Of a DNA stretch of 64,000 nt, positions 21,477 through 29,056 are shown in pieces. The translations under genes were made by a program, and so were the position numbers. Position 1 is the stretch's first letter. The number at the start of each line of letters is the position of its first letter. The stretch comes from Mantis religiosa (lineage: Eukaryota > Arthropoda > Insecta > Mantodea > Mantidae). The stretch lies in assembly GCA_030765055.1 (NCBI GenBank), contig CM060953.1:71106789-71170788 (forward strand), read 5' to 3'. Under the pieces are notes generated by a model. It made no database searches, was not told where the DNA came from, and was given only the letters and a program-made list of their open reading frames with translations.

Positions 21477-22685
21477 CTATATGATAGATTGTACAACATG
21501 AGTTAATGGTTTATAAGTGAATAATTTATCATGAATAATTAAACAGAATAATGAAGTTTGTGCAGGAAAATTTGACGATGCTTGAACTTCCAATCTGACA
21601 TTCACTGCCCCCGTCACAGTATCCTCATGTTGATGAGAGCAATCGATGACGAAGAGCGGTGCATATTTCAGAAAGTCCTTCCTTTTCAAAAGAGGGTAAT
21701 TCTCCTTTCCATAGTAGGATGATTGAAATTTGGAATATTGATCATACAGAGATGCAAATTTCGAATTGGCGAAATCCAAATTCATATCGTGATAGGGGTA
21801 AGATTCACTGTTGAGATAAAGTTTCAGATTGGTGATATTACAATTATCAAATAGAGAAGCATCCTTAGCGAGATGATTCAATCTATCCACTTGTGCACCG
21901 ACTATGACGAAACGTGGTTTTTCAAGTTTAGTCGTGGTTGCAATGTTCCATGTGAACGCTTTAGTTTGAGGTACAGCAGGTTGAGTGTGAAGGTCCAAGG
22001 TTCGAAATGCGACGTGTAGAGGTTTATCCGATTTGACGAGTTTAAGTTTATCAACTCGTTCAGAATCTGAAAGTCGAAGTACAGGCATCCTCCATTCGAG
22101 TCTAGTTAGTTGTATGGTTGTAGGATCGTTTCCAATGATACAATTATTAGAATCCTTAGATCTAATGAGAATAAGTTCAAACTTGCTATTAAGTATGACC
22201 TCCTTGTGATCGTCGGCGAAACCCAGCAACATCGAAAGAGGAACGATAGCATTGAAGATACCATTCGATGTATTCACGATGTCTACCACACCTCCAGGAT
22301 AGATCCATCCAGCATTTAGTAAACGATTCGATTCCAGTTCATTCAGTGCAGCATAGTTACGCATCGTTGATGAAATGCCCGGATTCCTAGTTCTATCAAT
22401 AGTCGTTCCATTCATATCCAGACGAATCTCATCGAATAGGAATGCCATAGCATTGTTACTCAATTTCGATGTGGCAACGGTGCCGTCGGGTTTAGTGAGA
22501 GTCCCCTCAATGTAGAGATAACTTCTACTAGGAAGCGTGTACAAATCTTCAGCTTGACATGGAATTCTAATTTCATCGTTCACATCGAGAGCTGACGTAT
22601 TGTACGGTAGGAATACGTGTTCTTCCTCATAACTGATCTTATCATCAAAGGTCGGAATCCCGGTCACGTCCAACACATCCATCAT
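21477..22685 (-). CDS. MCP: Major capsid protein, double jelly-roll
   Basis: A 402-residue product starting at ATG 22685 (MMDVLDVTGIPTFDD). The N-terminal block with PYNTSALDVNDEIRIPCQ, then EDLYTLPSRSYLYIEG, is the signature of the arthropod Polinton capsid family now called double jelly-roll-like. Conserved inner segments follow (LFDEIRLDMNG, NYAALNELESNRLLNAGW, LNSKFELILIRSKDSNN). Two beta-rich halves fit two jelly-roll folds. This family is predicted to form the hexagonal capsomers of an icosahedral shell. It is the last gene of the minus-strand virion block, 116 bp after the penton-like gene. Copy 2 differs at five residues. No break is seen. Confidence 0.9.
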   Translation of the reverse strand: MMDVLDVTGIPTFDDKISYEEEHVFLPYNTSALDVNDEIRIPCQAEDLYTLPSRSYLYIEGTLTKPDGTVATSKLSNNAMAFLFDEIRLDMNGTTIDRTRNPGISSTMRNYAALNELESNRLLNAGWIYPGGVVDIVNTSNGIFNAIVPLSMLLGFADDHKEVILNSKFELILIRSKDSNNCIIGNDPTTIQLTRLEWRMPVLRLSDSERVDKLKLVKSDKPLHVAFRTLDLHTQPAVPQTKAFTWNIATTTKLEKPRFVIVGAQVDRLNHLAKDASLFDNCNITNLKLYLNSESYPYHDMNLDFANSKFASLYDQYSKFQSSYYGKENYPLLKRKDFLKYAPLFVIDCSHQHEDTVTGAVNVRLEVQASSNFPAQTSLFCLIIHDKLFTYKPLTHVVQSII

Positions 22686-22801
22686 AGAACCTTGAAGCCT
22701 AAGTTAGCGAGAAATCTTCGATTAGACGATGTGATTAGCTTGCGGGTCGATGATCGAGTAGAGGTCAATCTCGAGATGTTTTTTTAATATAGCATCGTCT
22801 C

Positions 22802-23509
22802 TTAAAACTTATACCCATTACGACGTATGTGCAATCGTACAGTGATGGTTTCGTTCCTGAAATCTAACTTATCGCCGTTCTGGTCTACCACTCTAATGTC
22901 GAGATGATCAATGAGATTCGTATCGATGATTGGTAAATATATAGGACTTGATGGTTCCTGCGAAATATGATAACCTGGAGGTACCGATGGAAAAAATTCA
23001 TACAGAGAATGACCACTTTTACCATTGATGAAAGATCCCGTTGCAAGACTACACTCGATACGTATGATGCTGACTTTGAATATGTTAACCAAATCATTAG
23101 ACTCGGTCAGCACGTTTGCCGGTACCCTCTGTTTAGAGGTGAAACCGAGAAGTGAAGCAATAGATCTCTCACGACTAAAGTCGATAATATAGGGAGATTG
23201 AATTTCTGATTTCATGGTGTTATTATTAGCACGTAGAATAAAGTCGTCACCGATGTCGAGAGTATCCTTGATCAATCTGGCGATATCATCCAATTCATAA
23301 GTACCCGGTGGAATTACTATACGTTCGACTTTTCCATCGCGAACGTAATGGAATAGATTATTACTCTCGTCCACATTCGGAATCGAGTAAAAAGTCTCAA
23401 AATTCAATAGAGCTATCTCGTAATGTCCGTTAGGATCCAGATGTAATGGTGGATTTAGAAATGTAGAGAAGCTGGTATCACTACCACTCACGGTGATCGT
23501 GTAACTCAT
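22802..23509 (-). CDS. Minor capsid (penton-like) protein, single jelly-roll
   Basis: A 235-residue product starting at ATG 23509 (MSYTITVSGSDTSF). The order FLNPPLHLDPNGHYEIALLN, ETFYSIPNVDESNNLFHY, then VIPPGTYELDDIARLI is characteristic of the Polinton minor capsid family. That family is predicted to be a single jelly-roll penton filling the fivefold vertices. The C-terminus is beta-rich (VRLHIRRNG). The start codon lies 29 bases inside the protease frame, so the genes overlap. Copy 2 differs at one residue in 235 (Thr to Ala). Confidence 0.85.
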   Translation of the reverse strand: MSYTITVSGSDTSFSTFLNPPLHLDPNGHYEIALLNFETFYSIPNVDESNNLFHYVRDGKVERIVIPPGTYELDDIARLIKDTLDIGDDFILRANNNTMKSEIQSPYIIDFSRERSIASLLGFTSKQRVPANVLTESNDLVNIFKVSIIRIECSLATGSFINGKSGHSLYEFFPSVPPGYHISQEPSSPIYLPIIDTNLIDHLDIRVVDQNGDKLDFRNETITVRLHIRRNGYKF

Positions 23510-23876
23510 CGAGGAGAAACTGAAGGCACAAGTGACCGCAAATCACAGAATCGAATTCTTGAAATCTCGTCGTATTATATAGGAGCTTGACACCCGAAAG
23601 GTACGTTTCTATCTCTTCCGGAGGTCTCAGATCGCCGAAACTGTCAAAGTAGTAGGCAACGTCACCATCCTTACGTACAGCAACCCAATGTGTACCAGGG
23701 TTATTTGATGTATCCAGATTCACTACTATTCTCTCATAGTATCGAGAATGTGGAGGTAGTTTATCGATCATGTAGACACCTCTAAAATGTGGAATGTGTA
23801 GACGTCGTGCATACGAATCGATCTCGTTAGCACTCAGGGCTTTTTCCGGGATAAATATAGGCCTCGCCCCGAGTTT
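23481..23876 (-). CDS. PRO: Adenain-type cysteine protease, start codon unresolved
   Basis: The frame is open on the minus strand from 23876 to the stop at 23481. The only ATG is at 23771, yet clear family sequence lies before it (ANEIDSYARRLHIPHFRGVY). The catalytic set counted from that Met is His28 (GTHWVAV), Asp43 (YYFDSFG), Gln71 and Cys78 (VICGHLCLQF), matching the adenovirus protease order. It should mature capsid and minor proteins. The N-terminal part overlaps the end of the PLA2 frame (23834-23876) in the -1 register. Expression may therefore use ribosomal frameshifting, a non-ATG start or splicing. Starting at Met 23771 would remove the conserved first strand. Copy 2 has the same arrangement. 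Confidence 0.85.
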   Translation of the reverse strand, partial: KLGARPIFIPEKALSANEIDSYARRLHIPHFRGVYMIDKLPPHSRYYERIVVNLDTSNNPGTHWVAVRKDGDVAYYFDSFGDLRPPEEIETYLSGVKLLYNTTRFQEFDSVICGHLCLQFLLDELHDHREW

Positions 23877-24472
23877 TTAGATCGAAGATATAATCCTCTA
23901 CCCTTACGACGTCTCTTACGGCGAAGACCTTTGCCCTGAGCCAAAGATTCCATGCGCTCGTTGTGACGTGTTAATTCCGCAAGTTGTTTTGCATCCGAAC
24001 GTTTCTTATTGACAGCCGTAGCAATCTGAGCAGCACCTCCAGCTAGACCACCTGCTGCACCTAGAGCTGCTAAAAGTGGTAGCAAAGGTAAGAAACCACC
24101 TCTCTTGTTGCGACGTTTACGCATGCCAGCGCCTGCTGCCAATTTACCCTTCATAAGTGTAGTCACAAGTCGAGCTGCAAGTCGTTCGCCCAAAGAAGCG
24201 TCGGCAGACTTTACACGTCTCCAAGCTTTCTCTACCAACACCTTATCGGCTAGACGACGAGATTCTGTATCAGTACTCTCTGCGTAAGCCCGATCGTGAT
24301 CGAGACACGCTGAATCTAACCCGTTCACCGGTAAGTCACCTCTCTGCAAGCGTTTATGTAGTTTCGTTCCGGGACCGCAGAAACGATAACCCGGTAAATG
24401 TGCCTCAAATGGTAATGAATTAATCAAGGAATTAAGAATTCCCGAACCTTTGCGTGCACGTGTAGAGCGCAT
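23834..24472 (-). CDS. Phospholipase A2-domain basic virion protein
   Basis: A 212-residue product from ATG 24472. Residues 28-35 (GYRFCGPG) match the calcium loop and 58-63 (DHDRAY) the His-Asp-x-x-Tyr catalytic helix of parvovirus-type PLA2. A glycine/alanine-rich hydrophobic stretch follows at about 123-155 (LLPLLAALGAAGGLAGGAAQ), then a very basic tail with two GRGLYL repeats. Such proteins are thought to be packaged and to act on membranes during entry; the basic tail also recalls DNA-condensing core proteins. In copy 2 a two-base change creates a stop that removes the second GRGLYL block. The start lies 149 bp from the divergent ATPase start, with TATA-like sequences between. Confidence 0.82.
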   Translation of the reverse strand: MRSTRARKGSGILNSLINSLPFEAHLPGYRFCGPGTKLHKRLQRGDLPVNGLDSACLDHDRAYAESTDTESRRLADKVLVEKAWRRVKSADASLGERLAARLVTTLMKGKLAAGAGMRKRRNKRGGFLPLLPLLAALGAAGGLAGGAAQIATAVNKKRSDAKQLAELTRHNERMESLAQGKGLRRKRRRKGRGLYLRSKNSGRGLYLSRKKP

Positions 24473-24621
24473 GTCTCACTATGAAATAAAAAAGGCAAAA
24501 CGTGCGCTTTATAAGTATACGATTCCTATGACGATTGGCTAAATCCAGTAAAGACATAGATTGCCCTTATCACGAACGAAATAAAAGACAAAACTTATGC
24601 TTTATAAGTATTAGTCGCGAT
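24473..24621. promoter_or_regulatory. Divergent promoter region with duplicated TATA block
   Basis: Two direct-repeat blocks of about 40 bp (24481-24522 and 24577-24612) each contain GAAATAAAA, then CAAAAC, then CTTTATAAGTAT. The first TATAAAG reads on the minus strand at 24507-24515, 34 bp upstream of the PLA2 gene. The second TTTATAAG (24601-24608) lies just upstream of the ATPase ATG. A shared bidirectional promoter is inferred. Confidence 0.5.
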
Positions 24622-25314
24622 ATGGAGATAGTAAGGCAAAAGTGTACGCTACCCATACAGGTGTTAGATTTCGAGGATGACATTCGCAAAGGACGACACG
24701 GTACGTTGTTTCCGAGTAACGTTAGAGCGCTCATACTGGGCAGTTCAAATGCTGGAAAAACGAACGTTTTACTCAACCTGCTTATTCACGAGAATGGTCT
24801 GAGATTCGAAAACCTCTACATATACTCGAAATCGTTGCAACAACCTAAATATCGATATTTACTCAGGTTACTGAAAACTATACCCGATATAGGTGTATTT
24901 ACGTTCGATGATGGTGATAAAGTGATTCAAACGTCGGATGCTAGAGAAAATTCGATATTCGTATTTGATGATGTGATAAATGAAAAACAGGGTAAGATAG
25001 CTTCATATTACAGTATGGGTAGACATCGTAATGTCGATGCTATATATTTAGCGCAATCATATGCTAAAGTACCTAAACATTTAATTAGAGATAATGCAAA
25101 TATGATTATATTCTTTAGACAGGATAATCTCAATTTAAAACATATATACGAAGATTATGTAAATACCGATATGTCCTATGATGAATTTAAGGATATGTGT
25201 AAACATATATGGGAGAGTGATGAACGATCCTTTGTTGTTATAGTACCAGAATATCCACTGAACGAGGGACGCTACCGTCACGGTTTTGATCGCTTTATCA
25301 GAATGAATAAATAG
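24622..25314 (+). CDS. ATP: Genome-packaging ATPase (A32/FtsK-HerA type)
   Basis: The frame is open from 24535, but the first ATG is 24622, giving 230 residues. The Walker A motif GSSNAGKT is at residues 40-47. Walker B is at 111-118 (SIFVFDDV). A downstream YLAQSYAKVPKHLIRDNANM segment fits the sensor region of poxvirus A32-like ATPases. This enzyme should pump the linear element DNA into a preformed capsid. It leads the plus-strand block and is followed after 20 bp by the fibre-like gene. No break is seen. A start at the in-frame TTG 24535 is less likely because the TATA-like block lies between. Confidence 0.9.
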   Translation: MEIVRQKCTLPIQVLDFEDDIRKGRHGTLFPSNVRALILGSSNAGKTNVLLNLLIHENGLRFENLYIYSKSLQQPKYRYLLRLLKTIPDIGVFTFDDGDKVIQTSDARENSIFVFDDVINEKQGKIASYYSMGRHRNVDAIYLAQSYAKVPKHLIRDNANMIIFFRQDNLNLKHIYEDYVNTDMSYDEFKDMCKHIWESDERSFVVIVPEYPLNEGRYRHGFDRFIRMNK

Positions 25315-25334
25315 AATAATCCATCACTTAAGCA

Positions 25335-26480
25335 ATGAGTATCGACAGGTTCGGATCCCGAAGAATCATACCCTCTAGGGGTGTGTTCAATCGATATATC
25401 ATAACTAGAGATGGATCGGGAAACTATCGATTCAAGGGAAAGCGGTTGTGCAATATTCACGACCCTGAAGAAGGTGACGATGCATCGACTAAACGTTATG
25501 TGGATACGCATACGGCTGACGTCGAGAATCGAATGCAGATCTTCAGCGAGCAGACCTCGTATCAGCGTATGGGCGAGTTTGAAGCTATGCTTAGGGATCA
25601 CATACAAAAATCGCTCGACATCCAATACAACAATTTAATGGAGTACTTAAGTAAATATGCATTTAAACGTGATTCTGAAAATAATGTCATTATAGATGGT
25701 ATAAGAATGAAAACGCTGTTGGACCCCCTTCACGAACACGACGTTCCTAATAAAAAATATGTAGATGATAGGATTCCAATTCACGACTCTAATGAAACTC
25801 TATCATTTCGAATGAAGAGATTGAAGGATTTAGCCGACCCGATAGATGATAGTGATGCAGTCACCATGAGTTATGTTAATCATTTCTTTATACAGAAACA
25901 TAATGAATTGCAAACGGGTTTAACTGAGACTATAACAAACATTGCCGATACTATTACACGGAAACAGAATGAATTACAAAGTCAGTTAACTAGAACAATC
26001 ACCTCCGCTAGCGAGACTATTACTACAGCTGTAGAAAAAGAAGTGAAAGAACTAACCGCACGACAAACGGAACTTGATAATAAACTAATCACTATAAATA
26101 ATGATATTCATACTATGAAAACACGAATGAGAAATGTTGTAAACACTATGTTACAACAATTGAAAGCACAACTCATAATTTCATTGCAAACACGTCCGTT
26201 TCGAGGTCCCTCTTTAAGGTATACGTTAACATCGGGACTCGAATACTATAAAGTTCCTGGAAATGGAAGTGTACTCTCGTGTTCCATCGTATCATCGGTA
26301 CATCCGCATGCTGTAAATGATACATTGTTTGCAATAAACGGAAGATTAGTTGAAAGATATCCTGTAAGAGTTGAAACTGGCGATATTCTATCGTTTACAG
26401 CGCCAGTCGGACGTGCTAAAGATGGTCATATATTAAGTATAGAACTGATAGTTTCATATAAATTAGCAGTAGCTGATTAA
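25335..26480 (+). CDS. Fibre-like protein with phage-type repeats and coiled coil
   Basis: A 381-residue product. Three copies of a motif with a D-P pair and a closing Y-V lie at about 38-57 (NIHDPEEGDDASTKRYVD), 126-145 (LLDPLHEHDVPNKKYVD) and 164-183 (LADPIDDSDAVTMSYVN). The same pattern recurs in phage tail-fibre shafts. A long Thr/Gln-rich helical region (about 185-285) looks like a trimeric coiled coil. The last 95 residues are beta-rich (RGPSLRYTLTSGLEYYKVPG) and could form a globular head. I infer a vertex spike or attachment protein from layout and position beside packaging genes. No adenovirus fibre similarity is claimed. Confidence 0.65.
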   Translation: MSIDRFGSRRIIPSRGVFNRYIITRDGSGNYRFKGKRLCNIHDPEEGDDASTKRYVDTHTADVENRMQIFSEQTSYQRMGEFEAMLRDHIQKSLDIQYNNLMEYLSKYAFKRDSENNVIIDGIRMKTLLDPLHEHDVPNKKYVDDRIPIHDSNETLSFRMKRLKDLADPIDDSDAVTMSYVNHFFIQKHNELQTGLTETITNIADTITRKQNELQSQLTRTITSASETITTAVEKEVKELTARQTELDNKLITINNDIHTMKTRMRNVVNTMLQQLKAQLIISLQTRPFRGPSLRYTLTSGLEYYKVPGNGSVLSCSIVSSVHPHAVNDTLFAINGRLVERYPVRVETGDILSFTAPVGRAKDGHILSIELIVSYKLAVAD

Positions 26481-26498
26481 TTATCCATTCATTTCGAT

Positions 26499-27260
26499 AT
26501 GGATGCTGAAGCTATAAGACTTAAGGAATCCATTGCCCGTCACAGTAGGGCAATAAGAGAAAAGTTACGTTCTCTCAAAGGAATGAAATTCGAAACGCAA
26601 CGAGTCATGTCTGAAGTTCTTCAACCTGTAACCGAACCATTGAAAGTAATAGCGAAAGCACACCAAGACAACAACGACGACGACGAAACTACAGATGATC
26701 CTAACGGATCTGATCTCGTGTCAAAGTATCTACACAAGGTTCGAACTGCCGGTTCGAGTGACATGGACAATACTTACGGCATACGTTACGAGGATAATGA
26801 GTATAAATTGGGTAACAAGACAGTTGTGTTTAAATCTGATGGTGTTCAGATAGGAACAGAAACGTATGAACCCACAGCAGGCTTATATGAATTATTATTT
26901 AAACGTTTACCTCGCAAGACATCGTACACAGATGATGATTTAGACGTGTATTCGCAAATCTTACAGAATACTCAAGTTTACAGACACGGTTATTCAAGAG
27001 ATGGACGTTTAAGAGCAAATCGAGGGTTCAAGTATCGTCATATCATTCGTGACCTTGTTAGTAGTCGAACTGGATTTGGTTTACGTTGGAAAGAACATGT
27101 ACCGCAGAGAAAATTAGATTACATCTACTGGAACGATCCGAATGAAATAATAAACAGATTAAGATTATTAGTTGCGTCGAGGGATGCAGGTAATTTGAAT
27201 CACTCACCCGAGATAGAAGAAATTATTACAGAACTTAAAACATCAAAAATTATAGCATGA
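26499..27260 (+). CDS. Polinton protein of DUF8207-like family
   Basis: A 253-residue product. The N-terminal 60 residues are helical and basic (IARHSRAIREKLRSLKGM), then an acidic linker (DNNDDDETTDDP). A conserved-looking core contains YEPTAGLYELLFKRLPRKTS, YTDDDLDVYSQIL, then NRGFKYRHIIRDLV. Proteins with this core are common in arthropod genomes beside integrases and are usually annotated only as a domain of unknown function. Its stop (TGA) overlaps the integrase ATG as ATGA, suggesting coupled expression. A role in the virion or with the integrase is possible but not shown. Confidence 0.65.
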   Translation: MDAEAIRLKESIARHSRAIREKLRSLKGMKFETQRVMSEVLQPVTEPLKVIAKAHQDNNDDDETTDDPNGSDLVSKYLHKVRTAGSSDMDNTYGIRYEDNEYKLGNKTVVFKSDGVQIGTETYEPTAGLYELLFKRLPRKTSYTDDDLDVYSQILQNTQVYRHGYSRDGRLRANRGFKYRHIIRDLVSSRTGFGLRWKEHVPQRKLDYIYWNDPNEIINRLRLLVASRDAGNLNHSPEIEEIITELKTSKIIA

Positions 27261-28084
27261 TAAAACGTCGCATTGCAACCGAGTTACATGCACCAGCTAG
27301 AAGACGATTTTTACGTCGTAAGATCATAAGCAAAGGAATGAACGATTTAGTACAAATAGATCTTATGGACATGTCTAATTATGCAAGAGACAATAGGAAT
27401 TATAAGTATATTCTTCTTGCATGCAATTTTTATTCCAAGATGGCTTATGCACGACCATTACGTGATAAAAGTGGTATTAACGTTTCGACTGCTATGGAGG
27501 AGATATTGAATGAAATGGAATCGTTTCCGAAGAATGTTCAATCTGATAAAGGAAGGGAGTTTTACAATAAACATTTCCGCGAACTAATGAATCGTAATAA
27601 TATTAATCATTACAGTACATTCACTCACGTTAAGGCTGCAGCAGTGGAACGTTTAATAAGAACGATCAAACTGATTTTGCATAAGGAATTTATTGTTCAA
27701 GGCTCATATCAATGGATAAACATACTACCTAGAATTATTCATACATACAATAATACTTACCATCGAACGATTCGTATGAAGCCTGTAGAAGTTCGCGATA
27801 ATTCTCTCCTGCTCAGCGTCTACAAATATGATAGAAGTCTGCGTGAGAAGCGAAGATCTAGGCTTCATCGTGTTGGTGACTACGTGAGGATTTCTAAGCA
27901 TAAAGGTGTTATGGAGAAAGGTTATCTACCAAATTGGAGTGTTGAAGTCTTTAGGATACGTACAGTGCAAAGGACACATCCATTGACCTATCTCATCGAG
28001 GATCTGGAGGGTAAACTGATTGAAGGAGCATTCTACGGTTATGAATTACAGAAAACTCAATATCCAGACACGTATTTAGTTTAA
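27257..28084 (+). CDS. INT: Retroviral-type integrase, ends at a stop before its chromo-like tail
   Basis: A 275-residue product with an rve-type catalytic core: Asp35 (QIDLMD), Asp97 (QSDKGREF) and Glu131 (AAVERLIRTIK). A C-terminal beta region follows (RVGDYVRISKHKG). The enzyme should join the linear element to host DNA and make the 6 bp duplication seen here. The frame stops with TAA at 28082-28084. It then stays open in the same register to 28174, encoding a segment that looks like the chromo-like end of related integrases (RRRGDRILVKWLGFP). The stop is either a recent nonsense mutation or a readthrough site. Confidence 0.88.
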   Translation: MIKRRIATELHAPARRRFLRRKIISKGMNDLVQIDLMDMSNYARDNRNYKYILLACNFYSKMAYARPLRDKSGINVSTAMEEILNEMESFPKNVQSDKGREFYNKHFRELMNRNNINHYSTFTHVKAAAVERLIRTIKLILHKEFIVQGSYQWINILPRIIHTYNNTYHRTIRMKPVEVRDNSLLLSVYKYDRSLREKRRSRLHRVGDYVRISKHKGVMEKGYLPNWSVEVFRIRTVQRTHPLTYLIEDLEGKLIEGAFYGYELQKTQYPDTYLV

Positions 28085-28174
28085 AGGATCATCAGACGTC
28101 GTGGTGATAGGATTCTGGTGAAATGGTTAGGATTTCCTACCCGTGAATGGATTAATGAGGTGGACATTGTATAA
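28085..28174 (+). pseudogene. Chromo-like C-terminal extension of the integrase, separated by an in-frame stop
   Basis: Twenty-nine codons directly follow the integrase stop in the same frame and read VKWLGFPTREWINEVDIV before a second stop at 28172-28174. The V-K-W and final W-I-N segments are the chromodomain hallmarks found at the end of many Polinton integrases. A polyadenylation-like AATAAA occurs at 28174-28179 and another at 28198-28203. Confidence 0.7.
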
Positions 28175-28284
28175 ATAAAAAAAAAAACACACAACTCAAT
28201 AAAGAAATATAATTTTAATGATATATTGTGTTTTTTTTTTTTTTTTTTTTTTTTGTTCACATTGATTCCTGACATCTTCTGTAA

Positions 28285-29032
28285 CTGCTAGTCACATTGA
28301 TTATATATAAATTCACATCTCCTTAACTTAAACATGATAATAACATTTTTATACTTTTTTAAAAAAAATCATACATGATTATAGTTGAATTAACATTTAA
28401 TTGTAGAGATTTTAACATAACGTACATGCTAGTTCACATTGAGTATATATAAATTCACCTACCCTTAACGTAATCATGATAATTACAATTTGAAGTAATT
28501 AGTAATATACGTTAAACAAACATCATACATGATTATAGCTGAAATAAGAGCCTTTGTACATGCTAGTTCACATTGATATATATAAATCTCCCCTCACCCC
28601 TTAACGGAGACATGATAATAACATTTTGATATAATTAGTAAATATATTTTAATAAAAAATCATACATGATTATAGTTGAATTAACATTTCATTGATTTCT
28701 GCTATCTAACATTTCAAAACGACATGAATAGGAAAAAATATTCCTTCACCCCTAACATAAACATAAAAAAAGCAACACGTTATCTTTCAAATGAAGTAAA
28801 TATGTTATTATCATGTAATTAGTAACACACTTTACAATTATACTTGAAACTCAATTATTTCGTTTTTTGAAATACAGTAATATGTTATTATCATGTGCCT
28901 AGTAATACCTTTTAACTCAGTTGTAACACACTTTACAATTATACTTGAAACTCAATTATTTTATTTTTTGAAATACAGTAATATGTTATTATCGTGGCCT
29001 AGTAATACCTTTTAACTCAGTTGAATCTATGC
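28285..29032. repeat. Two sets of tandem repeats between convergent integrase and polymerase genes
   Basis: About three 130-150 bp units at 28285-28695 share GCTAGTTCACATTGA, TATATATAAAT and AATCATACATGATTATAG. Two further units of about 125 bp at 28800-29030 share ACTTTACAATTATACTTGAA, AAATACAGTAATATGTTATT and TAATACCTTTTAACTCAGTT. AT-rich and non-coding. A polymerase-side AATAAA (minus) is at 29033-29038. Confidence 0.75.
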
Positions 29033-29056
29033 TTTATTGAGAAAAGAAAAAGAAAT

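Noticed and set aside
22110..22319. Plus-strand open frames inside the capsid and penton genes
   Set aside because: Antisense shadows of strongly supported minus-strand genes; same explanation for 22967-23155, 24105-24287 and 62087-62296.
24535..24621. ATPase start at the upstream TTG
   Set aside because: A TATA-like repeat block lies inside this stretch, and the ATG at 24622 leaves the ATPase domain complete.
28285..28695. CRISPR-like array
   Set aside because: Units are long tandem repeats without spacer structure, in eukaryotic transposon DNA.
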